IMG/VR virus record: IMGVR_UViG_3300028133_000002
Coordinates: 1-64,000 of that record
DNA length: 64,000 nt
Reading direction: 5' to 3' (one strand)
DNA from: a virus
Shown piece by piece: positions 53,227 through 59,161 of this stretch; position 1 is the first letter of the stretch, and each line of letters opens with the position of its first letter. The position numbers and the translations under genes were made by a program. The notes under the pieces are model-generated. The model saw only the letters and a program-made list of their open reading frames with translations. It was not told the DNA's origin and made no database searches.

Positions 53227-54162
53227 ATGTCTGATTTTCTATGGGTTGAAAAATACCGTCCTCGCACTGTTGAACAAGCTATCCTTCCTTTGTCCCTCAA
53301 GGAAACATTTCGACAGATTATTTCTACTGGTGAATTGCCTAATATGCTTTTCACTGGTACTGCCGGCGTTGGTAAGACTACCATTGCTCGAGCTTTGTGT
53401 AATGAGCTCGACCTAGATTATATTCTAGTTAATGGTTCGGAAGAGGGAAACATCGATACCTTGCGTAATAAAGTGAAACAGTTTGCCTCCACTGTTTCAC
53501 TTCATGGTGGATATAAGGTAGTCATCCTTGATGAAGCTGATTATCTTAATCCACAATCAACTCAGCCAGCCCTTCGTGGCTTTATTGAAGAGTTTGCGAA
53601 TAATTGTCGATTCATCTTGACGTGTAATTTCAAAAACCGTATTATTGAGCCTCTCCATTCTCGTTGTTCGGTTTATGAATTTGCTATTCCAAATGATCAA
53701 AAGCCCGAATTGGCTGGCCAATTTTTTAAACGCGCAAGTGAGATTCTACAAAAAGAAAATGTAGAATTTGTACCTGATGCAGTTGCTCAATTAATTACCA
53801 AACACTTTCCAGATTGGCGTCGTGTTCTAAATGAAATGCAGCGTTATTCTGTGTCTGGTAAAATTGATGCTGGAATGCTTGTCGATTTGAATGATACCAA
53901 TATCAAATCTCTTATGTCAGCTCTAAAAGCTAAAGACTTTAAAACTATGCGTCAATGGGTTGTTAGTAATATTGATACCGAACCTCAAGCAATCTTTCGT
54001 AAGCTATATGATTCTATGAACGAATATATAGTACCACAGTCAATTCCTCAACTAGTTTTGATCTTGGCTGACTATCAATATAAAAATGCTTTTGTCGCTG
54101 ACCATGAATTGAATGTGGTTGCTTGTATGACAGAAATTATGGCAAATGTGGAGTTTAAATAA
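53227..54162 (+). CDS. 44: Clamp loader large subunit gp44
   Basis: This 311-residue AAA+ ATPase (T4 gp44: 319) has WVEKYRPRTVEQAILP at the N-terminus, Walker A GTAGVGKTT (44-52), Walker B VVILDEADYL (~98-107), sensor I CNFKNRI and the SRC motif HSRCSVYEF (~144-152). Four gp44 subunits and one gp62 open the gp45 clamp at primer ends. The start follows GGAG. It overlaps the glutaredoxin gene by one base (TAATG). Promoted by the early-type promoter at 53171. Confidence 0.96.
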   Translation: MSDFLWVEKYRPRTVEQAILPLSLKETFRQIISTGELPNMLFTGTAGVGKTTIARALCNELDLDYILVNGSEEGNIDTLRNKVKQFASTVSLHGGYKVVILDEADYLNPQSTQPALRGFIEEFANNCRFILTCNFKNRIIEPLHSRCSVYEFAIPNDQKPELAGQFFKRASEILQKENVEFVPDAVAQLITKHFPDWRRVLNEMQRYSVSGKIDAGMLVDLNDTNIKSLMSALKAKDFKTMRQWVVSNIDTEPQAIFRKLYDSMNEYIVPQSIPQLVLILADYQYKNAFVADHELNVVACMTEIMANVEFK

Positions 54163-54383
54163 TGCTAACAGTGTATTCAAAAAATAATTGTCCCTATTGT
54201 GTTAAACTAAAAAATCAACTTAATACTTGGGGAATTGCGTTTGAAGAAGTAAATATTGAACAAGATAAAGATGCAAAGAGTTTTGTAGTTGAACAGGGCC
54301 ATCGAAGTGTACCTGTTCTTTATAATGAATTAGAACATATCAATCATAATAACATTACAAAAGAACAACTACTTAATCTTTGA
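54162..54383 (+). CDS. grx: Glutaredoxin
   Basis: This 73-residue protein has the glutaredoxin redox site CPYC at residues 10-13, with the typical fold start TVYSKNNCPYCVKLKNQL, the cis-proline segment SVPVLYN (~50-56) and a final helix. Glutaredoxins reduce ribonucleotide reductase and other disulphides; T4 also carries one (nrdC). Here it is inserted between gp44 and gp62, which are adjacent in T4, and starts in a TAATG overlap with gp44. Ribonucleotide reductase itself is not in the window. Confidence 0.92.
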   Translation: MLTVYSKNNCPYCVKLKNQLNTWGIAFEEVNIEQDKDAKSFVVEQGHRSVPVLYNELEHINHNNITKEQLLNL

Positions 54384-54400
54384 ACTAAGGTGCTTATATT

Positions 54401-54775
54401 ATGAACTTCTTTGATTACCTTAACTCTATTAACTATTCTAAAAAAGACATCATGGTTGATGATATTGCCGAGGACGAATATAACTCCTTTATGGTCAACC
54501 GCGGTCTTTCTTATTTTCAAGATACTATTCTCTATGCAAATGAGATGAATAAGTATCATCACCTAGACTCTCGTCTTCAATTTGATTTTCTTATAAATAT
54601 CATTAGAAAGCGAAAACGTTTCAGTAAATGGGCAAAAAATACTGATCCGGATGCTTTAAGTGTAGTGAAAGAATATTATGGCTATAGTAATGAAAAAGCC
54701 CGCCAAGTTCTTTCTCTACTTTCTAATGAACAAATAATTGAATTGAAAAAGAGGATGTTCAAAGGTGGAAAATAA
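54401..54775 (+). CDS. 62: Clamp loader small subunit gp62
   Basis: This 124-residue protein lies between gp44/glutaredoxin and regA, the gp62 position. The pattern FFDYLNSINYSKKDIMVDDI, YNSFMVNRGLSYFQDTILYA, NKYHHLDSRLQFDFLINIIR and KRKRFSKWAKN is that of gp62 in marine T4-like phages. It is shorter than T4 gp62 (187), as in those phages. It caps the gp44 tetramer. The stop overlaps the regA start by 11 bases. The ribosome site AAGG is at about 54387. Confidence 0.92.
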   Translation: MNFFDYLNSINYSKKDIMVDDIAEDEYNSFMVNRGLSYFQDTILYANEMNKYHHLDSRLQFDFLINIIRKRKRFSKWAKNTDPDALSVVKEYYGYSNEKARQVLSLLSNEQIIELKKRMFKGGK

Positions 54776-55181
54776 TAATCAAGAAATTCATGACTGGTCT
54801 CCAGCCGCTATGCTGGAAATCACATTGAACGAGCCTGATGACTTTTTGAAAGTAAGAGAAACATTAACTCGTATTGGTGTGGCTTCTCGTAAGGATCGTA
54901 AGCTATATCAGTCATGTCACATTTTGCACAAGCAAGGCAGATACTTTATTGTGCATTTTAAAGAGCTATTCTTGCTCGACTCTAAACCTTCTAATTTGAC
55001 TGAAAATGATATTCAGCGTCGTAATACTATTGCGACTCTTTTGTCAGACTGGGGCTTGATTTCTGTTGTAAATTCAGAGGCTGCATCTAATGTTGCTCCT
55101 CTACGACAGATTAAAGTAATTTCTCATAAAGAGAAAAATCAGTGGGAATTATGTCCAAAATATAATATTGGAAATAATTAA
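54765..55181 (+). CDS. regA: Translational repressor RegA
   Basis: This 138-residue protein (T4 RegA: 122) matches the family: AMLEITLNEPDDFLKVRETL and TRIGVASRKDRKLYQSCHIL (~15-55), then GRYFIVHFKELFLLDSKPSN with RRNTIATLLSDWGLISVV. RegA binds start regions of many early mRNAs, including 44, 45 and its own, and blocks ribosome binding. Gene order 44-(grx)-62-regA is as in T4 apart from the inserted glutaredoxin. The accessory island before gene 43 begins just after this gene. Confidence 0.95.
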   Translation: MENNNQEIHDWSPAAMLEITLNEPDDFLKVRETLTRIGVASRKDRKLYQSCHILHKQGRYFIVHFKELFLLDSKPSNLTENDIQRRNTIATLLSDWGLISVVNSEAASNVAPLRQIKVISHKEKNQWELCPKYNIGNN

Positions 55182-55190
55182 AAAAAACTG

Positions 55191-55219
55191 TTTACATTTG
55201 GCTAGCATTGTTGTATAAT
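55191..55219 (+). promoter_or_regulatory. Early-type promoter for the glycine-zipper gene (TTTACA-17-TATAAT)
   Basis: -35 TTTACA at 55191-55196, 17 bases, -10 TATAAT at 55214-55219, directly after regA. The bases around the -35 box (AACTGTTTACATT) match the AACTGTGTACATT context of the other early-type promoters. Confidence 0.85.
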
Positions 55220-55243
55220 ATACTTAGAAATTGGAGAAAAGTT

Positions 55244-55756
55244 ATGAAAAAGACTATCTTAGGACTTACTACGGCACTTACTCTAGCTGCTTCGAATGTT
55301 GCAGCAGCTGGCCAAACTGTATATGGTACAATTACAAACGTATCTCAAAACTGGACTTATGAAACTCGTCGAGTTCCATACGAAGATTGTACAACGGTTC
55401 GTGTTCCAGTAACTGGTAATTACCGTGGTGGATCAGCCGGTGGTGATGCTCTTGCAGGTATGATTATTGGTGGATTACTAGGTAAAGGCGTTACTGGAAA
55501 CGATCGTGGAGCCGCTGCAGGAGCTATACTCGGCGGTGTTATCGGAGCTGATAATCATCGTCCAGTAAATCGTGGCCGTGAGTATCGTGAAGAATATCGT
55601 TGTGTAACTAATTATGATTATGTTCGCGAATCAGTTCAAGCTGGCTACATTGTAGATTATATGTATGAAGGTTATCTCTATCAACTTAAAACTTTCAAAC
55701 AATATAACATTGGAGATAAAATTCGACTAAATGTTCGAGTAAGTCCAATTAATTAA
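55244..55756 (+). CDS. Secreted glycine-zipper (2TM, SlyB/17-kDa-antigen-like) protein
   Basis: The start at 55244 (GGAGA upstream) gives 170 residues with a clear signal peptide, KKTILGLTTALTLAASNVAA, and a type I cleavage site at AAAG. No lipobox Cys is present. Residues ~60-100 form a glycine zipper: GGSAGGDALAGMIIGGLLGK, GAAAGAILGGVIG. The surrounding RVPYEDC...YRCVTNYDYV supplies paired Cys residues typical of 17-kDa surface-antigen/SlyB proteins. It should act in the periplasm or outer membrane, perhaps in envelope integrity or exclusion of other phages. The upstream in-frame ATG at 55208 lies before the likely transcript start and is rejected. Confidence 0.8.
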   Translation: MKKTILGLTTALTLAASNVAAAGQTVYGTITNVSQNWTYETRRVPYEDCTTVRVPVTGNYRGGSAGGDALAGMIIGGLLGKGVTGNDRGAAAGAILGGVIGADNHRPVNRGREYREEYRCVTNYDYVRESVQAGYIVDYMYEGYLYQLKTFKQYNIGDKIRLNVRVSPIN

Positions 55757-55768
55757 GAAAGATTTATA

Positions 55769-56362
55769 ATGAAAATTGAAAGCCAATTTATAGGATCTTC
55801 TTTTATAGAAGAAGATCTATGCGATAATCTAATTCGCTATTTTGATTCTTGGATTCATGAAGCAGCTCCAGGCACAATCGGCCTCAATAGTGGCAAAAAG
55901 CCTTCTAGTGCAGATATTAACTATGACGTAAAAAACAGCTTAGACTTACTTATTGGAGATATAGATCTTCAAGAGGCATACTATAACTCTCTAAAAAGAA
56001 ATTTGGTAGATGATTACAAAAAAGAGTATAGCTGTTCAGACGACAATGCGCCTTGGGGTATTATCCAGGATTCTCAAATACAAAAATATCCTATAAAAAA
56101 TGGTGGCTTTAAAGCATGGCACTGCGAAAGAAGCTCTGGAGTGGTTCAGCCGAATGCATCTAGACATTTAGTTTATATGACATATTTAAACGATATTAAT
56201 GATGGAGGCGAAACAGAATTTTTATATCAAAATTTAAAAATTAAACCTAAAAAAGGCTTATCTTTAGTTTGGCCAGCTGATTGGACCTTTACACATAGAG
56301 GTAACTCTGCTCCATCTGAAGAAAAATATATTGTCACAGGATGGTTTAATTATCTAGAATAG
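55769..56362 (+). CDS. 2-oxoglutarate/Fe(II)-dependent oxygenase (prolyl 4-hydroxylase-like)
   Basis: This 197-residue protein has the phage 2OG-Fe(II) oxygenase pattern: FKAWHCERSSG with iron ligands H118 and E120 (HxE instead of the common HxD), RHLVYMTYLNDINDGGETEF (~130-149), and THRGNS with H176, followed by KYIVTGWF for 2OG binding. It contains IKPKKGLSLVWPADW. Such enzymes are frequent in marine T4-like phages and may modify proteins or nucleotides; the substrate is unknown. It follows the glycine-zipper gene on the early transcript from 55191 and ends just before a late promoter. Confidence 0.88.
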   Translation: MKIESQFIGSSFIEEDLCDNLIRYFDSWIHEAAPGTIGLNSGKKPSSADINYDVKNSLDLLIGDIDLQEAYYNSLKRNLVDDYKKEYSCSDDNAPWGIIQDSQIQKYPIKNGGFKAWHCERSSGVVQPNASRHLVYMTYLNDINDGGETEFLYQNLKIKPKKGLSLVWPADWTFTHRGNSAPSEEKYIVTGWFNYLE

Positions 56363-56364
56363 CT

Positions 56365-56372
56365 TATAAATA
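56365..56372 (+). promoter_or_regulatory. T4-type late promoter octamer TATAAATA inside the early region
   Basis: An exact octamer lies 2 bases after the oxygenase stop, 60 bases before the Hsp20 ATG. No early-type promoter is visible between here and 59133, so Hsp20 through the 73-residue protein probably depend on this late promoter. Confidence 0.72.
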
Positions 56373-56376
56373 AAAC

Positions 56377-56400
56377 TGAGATGCGGATAGTCCGGTCTCA
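56377..56400 (+). other. Stem-loop at the predicted 5' end of the late Hsp20 transcript
   Basis: TGAGA (56377-56381) pairs with TCTCA (56396-56400), and CGGA pairs with TCCG inside, leaving a TAG loop. The structure begins at the predicted start site (~56378) and has no T run after it, as at the portal gene. Confidence 0.62.
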
Positions 56401-56431
56401 TACTGTTCTTGCTTGAAAAAGGAGAAAAACA

Positions 56432-56902
56432 ATGACAGGCGTTAAACAATTATTTCCACGTTCATCTTTCGTGGGTTTCGATCATCTTTTAAATGAACTC
56501 GATCAAGTAGCAACTCATGCTAACGATCATTATCCACCTCATAACATTATTAGAACTGGTGAGAATGATTATCTTATTGAGCTTGCAGTCGCAGGTTTCT
56601 CTCGTGATGAGTTATCAATTGAAGTAAAAGATCGAACTCTCGCAGTAACTGGAAATCATACTTCTAAAGGTAGAGAATTTATTCATCGTGGTATTTCGAC
56701 AAAGAAATTTAAGCGAACCTTTAGGCTGTCTGAGCACGTACAAGTGCACGGAGCAGATCTAGTAGATGGTATCCTTGCGGTAGAACTGAAGGTAATCGTC
56801 CCAGAAGAAATGCGTCCTCGTAAAATTTCAATTGGAAAAAACGAGGGTCAAAATGACACAACACATATTAACAGTACACAGCTACTCAACGAGAGCAGTT
56901 GA
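56432..56902 (+). CDS. hsp20: Small heat-shock protein Hsp20
   Basis: This 156-residue protein has an alpha-crystallin domain at ~38-130: YPPHNIIRTGENDYLIELAV, AGFSRDELSIEVKDRTLAVT and the C-terminal strand VDGILAVELKVIVPEEMRPR. The N-terminus FDHLLNELDQVATH and the IxI-like KISI near the end are typical of the IbpA class. Hsp20 chaperones are common in marine T4-like phages and probably hold unfolding capsid or scaffold proteins. It is the first gene of a late unit and its end overlaps the DUF1127 gene by 50 bases. Confidence 0.94.
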   Translation: MTGVKQLFPRSSFVGFDHLLNELDQVATHANDHYPPHNIIRTGENDYLIELAVAGFSRDELSIEVKDRTLAVTGNHTSKGREFIHRGISTKKFKRTFRLSEHVQVHGADLVDGILAVELKVIVPEEMRPRKISIGKNEGQNDTTHINSTQLLNESS

Positions 56903-57107
56903 ACTAATCCTTGAAACGCTGAAAGGCATTTACAATAATCGAATTGAGCGTAAAGCAATTCGTGAAACTGAAAAGGCTTTAAGCGCACTATCTAATAAAG
57001 ACTTAGCAGACATTGGCATCAACCGCGGCGAGATCTATGAAATCGCTAGATGTAAATCATCTATTGCCCACGTCAAAGCAAACAAAAATTTGCAGGGATG
57101 GGTATAA
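56853..57107 (+). CDS. DUF1127-type small protein
   Basis: The start at 56853 has GAGGG upstream and gives 84 residues beginning TQHILTVHS; an earlier in-frame ATG (56832) is possible. The C-terminal half, ETEKALSALSNKDLADIGIN and RGEIYEIAR, is the signature of DUF1127 (YjiS-like), small Arg-rich proteins abundant in Alphaproteobacteria and Enterobacteria. Some DUF1127 proteins bind RNA and modulate RNA turnover. The gene overlaps hsp20 by 50 bases and couples with the next gene by TAATG. Its presence in a phage suggests host capture. Confidence 0.85.
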   Translation: MTQHILTVHSYSTRAVELILETLKGIYNNRIERKAIRETEKALSALSNKDLADIGINRGEIYEIARCKSSIAHVKANKNLQGWV

Positions 57108-57277
57108 TGACTGAAGCAGTAATGAAATATGCATTTGCACCAGTTAGTGGACTCTTTAGTGGGTTTAATAACTTCTTTCTTTCATTGGGAAGAGCAAGAG
57201 CTGCAGCTGAGCTTTCGCGGATGGGTTATCACGCAGAAGCTAAATATCTAATGACTACTGATGTAGAAGATTTATAG
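57107..57277 (+). CDS. Small protein after DUF1127 (56 residues)
   Basis: This short gene starts in a TAATG overlap with the DUF1127 gene and ends with TAG at 57277. The translation begins TEAVMKYAFAPVSGLFSGFN, then NFFLSLGRARAAAELSRMGY and HAEAKYLMTTDVEDL. The ARAAAELSRMGYHAEAKYLM helix resembles the helical half of other small DUF1127-like proteins, so it may be a distant relative of its neighbour. No signal peptide is evident, though the first half is moderately hydrophobic. Function unknown. Confidence 0.72.
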   Translation: MTEAVMKYAFAPVSGLFSGFNNFFLSLGRARAAAELSRMGYHAEAKYLMTTDVEDL

Positions 57278-57311
57278 CTCAAAAGTAAGGGTCACTACTC
57301 AATAAGTGCGC

Positions 57312-57333
57312 GGGAGGCCACGGTAAGCCTCCC
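57312..57333 (+). terminator. Hairpin between DUF1127 pair and DoxX gene (weak terminator or processing site)
   Basis: GGGAGGC (57312-57318) pairs with GCCTCCC (57327-57333) around an 8-base loop. The following ATTTATTTTAC is only moderately T-rich, so read-through into the DoxX gene is likely. No promoter of either class is visible after it. Confidence 0.6.
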
Positions 57334-57356
57334 ATTTATTTTACAAGGATAGTAGA

Positions 57357-57761
57357 ATGCTTAAGAATATTACTAATAAAATACCCGACTTTTGTATGAG
57401 TCACTGGTTGCTAAGAATTCCACTTGCAATCGTATTCCTTCAACAAGGATTTGCTAAATGGCCAATTGATGCCGAAACAGCAGCATCATGGGAACTACCT
57501 CTTTTAGTTTGGGCATTCGTTGTTCTAGGCGAAATTGGAGCAGGCATTGGACTATTAGTCGGTGGATCTCTTTATAAGTATCTAAAAGAGCTCGGCGATA
57601 TATTAACACGGTTTTCAGGTATTACTATTTGTAGTATTATGACCGGTGTTATTTGGATGGCACAACCAGAAAGTTTTACTGAAGTATTATTGTATGACAA
57701 TTTCCACGTCCTATTATGGGTAGGTGGAATGTTTTTTGCATTGAGAGGAAATAGAACATGA
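57357..57761 (+). CDS. DoxX-like four-helix membrane protein
   Basis: This 134-residue protein has four hydrophobic segments (~15-30, ~45-72, ~85-105, ~112-130). The first contains WLLRIPLAIVFLQQGFAKWP, the R-(x)n-G/Q-x-x-K signature of DoxX-family proteins, and the second contains AFVVLGEIGAGIGLLVGGSL. DoxX proteins act in the inner membrane with redox partners such as the quinol oxidase of Acidianus or thiosulphate systems. AAGGA precedes the start. The stop overlaps the cytochrome c start (ATGA). DoxX is known in bacteria; I am not aware of it as a usual T4-like phage gene, so this is a notable acquisition. Confidence 0.8.
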   Translation: MLKNITNKIPDFCMSHWLLRIPLAIVFLQQGFAKWPIDAETAASWELPLLVWAFVVLGEIGAGIGLLVGGSLYKYLKELGDILTRFSGITICSIMTGVIWMAQPESFTEVLLYDNFHVLLWVGGMFFALRGNRT

Positions 57762-58123
57762 CTAAAAACTTAATAGCATTTATTGCTTTTTTTATCGTAG
57801 CAGGTTCCACAGCGCATGCTGATAAAGCATTTCGTAAATGCGCATCTTGCCATAGTATTGAAGAAGGCGGAAAAAACGGTGCTGGACCAAACCTATGGAA
57901 CGTTATGAATCGTGGCGCAGCTGTAAATGAAGATTATCGTTATAGTAAAAAGCTATTAGCATGGGCAGAAGAAAATCCTCAATGGACTCCTGAGCTTATG
58001 GATAAGTGGCTAACCAATTCTAAAAAAATGGTAAAAGGTACTAAGATGAATTTCAAAGAAAAGAAAGAATCAAAGCGCCAAGCTATTATTGAATACCTAC
58101 AATCAATGGGTACAGAACAATAA
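57758..58123 (+). CDS. Class I cytochrome c, exported
   Basis: This 121-residue protein has a signal peptide (TKNLIAFIAFFIVAGSTAHA, cleaved after ~21) and a complete class I cytochrome c: haem site C28-A-S-C31-H32, GPNLW at 43-47 and the axial Met in GTKM (Met97), followed by the C-terminal helix KRQAIIEYLQSMG. It resembles alphaproteobacterial/mitochondrial-type soluble cytochromes, which carry electrons to terminal oxidases in the periplasm. Haem would be attached by the host Ccm system. It overlaps DoxX by ATGA and the following membrane gene. All key residues are intact, so it looks functional. Confidence 0.93.
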   Translation: MTKNLIAFIAFFIVAGSTAHADKAFRKCASCHSIEEGGKNGAGPNLWNVMNRGAAVNEDYRYSKKLLAWAEENPQWTPELMDKWLTNSKKMVKGTKMNFKEKKESKRQAIIEYLQSMGTEQ

Positions 58124-58290
58124 AAAATGCATGGCGAATATGGGCAAAAAGCTTAGGTGAAAAGGTCGGAGAGACTGACACTCAAGCAAACGTGGTTGCC
58201 GTCATAAGAACTTTCTGGTGGGTAGTCCATATTGCTACCTGCTTTATGATTATTATACACAATGGAGCAAAATTAGGATGGTGGCTATGA
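58120..58290 (+). CDS. Small membrane protein with no standard start codon (ATA start)
   Basis: The frame from 58120 to TGA at 58290 encodes 56 residues: (I/M)KNAWRIWAKSLGEKVGETD, TQANVVAVIRTFWWVVHIAT, then CFMIIIHNGAKLGWWL. The RIWAKxLGEK start and a hydrophobic segment match small conserved membrane proteins of T4-like marine phages, which begin MKN-WRIWAKALGEK. Here the expected ATG is ATA (58120-58122), overlapping the cytochrome stop. In-frame codons back to the stop at 58090 include no ATG, GTG or TTG. The next gene starts in its ATGA. Translation may be coupled or reinitiated at ATA. Confidence 0.72.
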   Translation: MKNAWRIWAKSLGEKVGETDTQANVVAVIRTFWWVVHIATCFMIIIHNGAKLGWWL

Positions 58291-58499
58291 CAACACTAAG
58301 ATGGCAAATGATTAATGCAGCACATGACCATGCCAAAGCACATGTTGAAAAACACAAAATGAATATTGAAATCTATTTAACGAATCCAGCTGGTATTGGT
58401 GAACACTCTGATATTATGGATGCAATCGAAAAAGAACTTGAGGAGATGGCAAAGTATGAAGATCATATGGAAATTCTTAACAAGTACTTCCCAAAATAG
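58287..58499 (+). CDS. Conserved small soluble protein
   Basis: The start at 58287 forms ATGA with the preceding stop; 70 residues. The sequence TTLRWQMINAAHDHAKAHVE, KHKMNIEIYLTNPAGIGEHS and DIMDAIEKELEEMAKYEDHM is helical and acidic and matches a small protein (HAK-H-x-K-H-x-N-x-E-x-YLxNPxGIGEHSDI) that neighbours the membrane protein in related marine T4-like phages. Its function is unknown. An upstream in-frame ATG at 58278 would add three residues, and a longer reading from 58218 is rejected because it runs through the coding frame of the membrane protein. Confidence 0.78.
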   Translation: MTTLRWQMINAAHDHAKAHVEKHKMNIEIYLTNPAGIGEHSDIMDAIEKELEEMAKYEDHMEILNKYFPK

Positions 58500-58510
58500 A
58501 GACCTGAGTT

Positions 58511-58549
58511 TGCATAGAGCTCATACCTCTAAATACGAAGATCTATGCA
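58511..58549 (+). repeat. 8-bp perfect inverted repeat with a 23-base loop
   Basis: TGCATAGA (58511-58518) and TCTATGCA (58542-58549) flank 23 bases that include CTCTAAATA, a poor match to the late octamer. It could be a regulatory site upstream of the next gene. Confidence 0.5.
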
Positions 58550-58580
58550 TGTAAACACACAACACACAAAGGAGACTATT

Positions 58581-58802
58581 ATGTCTAATAAAAATCCGTT
58601 TGAAATCCGTTCTGAAATGTTGCAACTCGCAAAAGAATATATGGATCAACAACAATCTTTGAATATGGCATTTGCTGAAAACATGGTTGAAGCTGGTAGA
58701 AAAACAGCTGAAGAAATGCAACAAGCATATCAAATGTATTCAATGGAAGATCTTATGGAAAAAGCTAAAGAGATGTACTCTTTTGTTTCGAAAAAAGACT
58801 AA
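58581..58802 (+). CDS. Conserved small coiled-coil protein
   Basis: The ATG at 58581 has AAAGGAG 8 bases upstream and gives 73 residues; the in-frame ATG at 58545 has no ribosome site. SNKNPFEIRSEMLQLAKEYM and DQQQSLNMAFAENMVEAGRK is a helical pattern conserved among small marine T4-like phage proteins (NPFEIR-x-E/D-x-L-x-x-AKxYxD). Charged, with no membrane segment. It is the last gene before the terminator at 58809. Possible role in virion assembly or as an adaptor; unknown. Confidence 0.75.
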   Translation: MSNKNPFEIRSEMLQLAKEYMDQQQSLNMAFAENMVEAGRKTAEEMQQAYQMYSMEDLMEKAKEMYSFVSKKD

Positions 58803-58808
58803 ATTGTA

Positions 58809-58833
58809 GAGGGACTTCGGTCCCTCTTTTTTT
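58809..58833 (+). terminator. Strong intrinsic terminator, UUCG loop
   Basis: GAGGGAC / GTCCCTC closes a TTCG loop, followed by seven T residues. It ends the late unit that starts at 56365. Confidence 0.95.
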
Positions 58834-58848
58834 ATTATAGGAACTATC

Positions 58849-59127
58849 ATGATTAAAATTATTAGATTAAATTCTGGCGAAGAACTAATTGCTGAAACAA
58901 AAATAGAAGATTTAACATATGTTTTAAGTAATGTTTCAATAATTATTCCGACCGAAAAGGGAATTGGCCTTATGGACTTTATGGCTTATTCTACTGTTCC
59001 AGATAAGGGATTAGAAATTAAATCTGACTTTGTTGCTTTTACTTCTGAACCAGTTGAAGGTCTATTAAAGCAATATAAATCAGTTCACTCAAAAATTATT
59101 ACTCCAAGCCAAGGATTAATCACATAA
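58849..59127 (+). CDS. Sm/LSM-like small barrel protein, paralogue-type of 43028
   Basis: This 92-residue protein starts at ATG 58849 behind AGGA. The sequence IKIIRLNSGEELIAETKIED, LTYVLSNVSIIIPTEKGIGL and MDFMAYSTVPDKGLEIKSDF has the same small-barrel pattern (L-x-x-GEE/GSE-(I/L), then a P-x-x-x loop) as the protein at 43028. T4-like marine phages often carry one or more such proteins. No RNA-binding partner is known. It sits alone between a terminator and the gene 43 promoter, with no clear promoter of its own in the 15-base gap, so it may rely on read-through. Confidence 0.72.
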   Translation: MIKIIRLNSGEELIAETKIEDLTYVLSNVSIIIPTEKGIGLMDFMAYSTVPDKGLEIKSDFVAFTSEPVEGLLKQYKSVHSKIITPSQGLIT

Positions 59128-59132
59128 AGTTG

Positions 59133-59161
59133 TTTACTTTCTCCGCAAACTTTGATATAAT
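59133..59161 (+). promoter_or_regulatory. Early-type promoter for gene 43 (TTTACT-17-TATAAT)
   Basis: -35 TTTACT at 59133-59138, 17 bases, -10 TATAAT at 59156-59161 with an extended TGA element. The -35 box is the weakest of the eight. Confidence 0.75.

Noticed and set aside
55208-55243. N-terminal extension of the glycine-zipper protein
   Set aside because: It would begin before the -10 box of the promoter and push the signal peptide 12 residues inwards; ATG 55244 with GGAGA upstream is a better start.
57312-57333. Strong terminator isolating the DoxX-cytochrome genes
   Set aside because: The stem is good but the T run is poor and no promoter follows, so full termination would leave those genes without transcription. 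It is listed as a weak terminator or processing site.
58218-58286. N-terminal extension of the 70-residue protein
   Set aside because: The extension runs through the coding frame of the small membrane protein and lacks the family start; ATG 58287 has an ATGA overlap.
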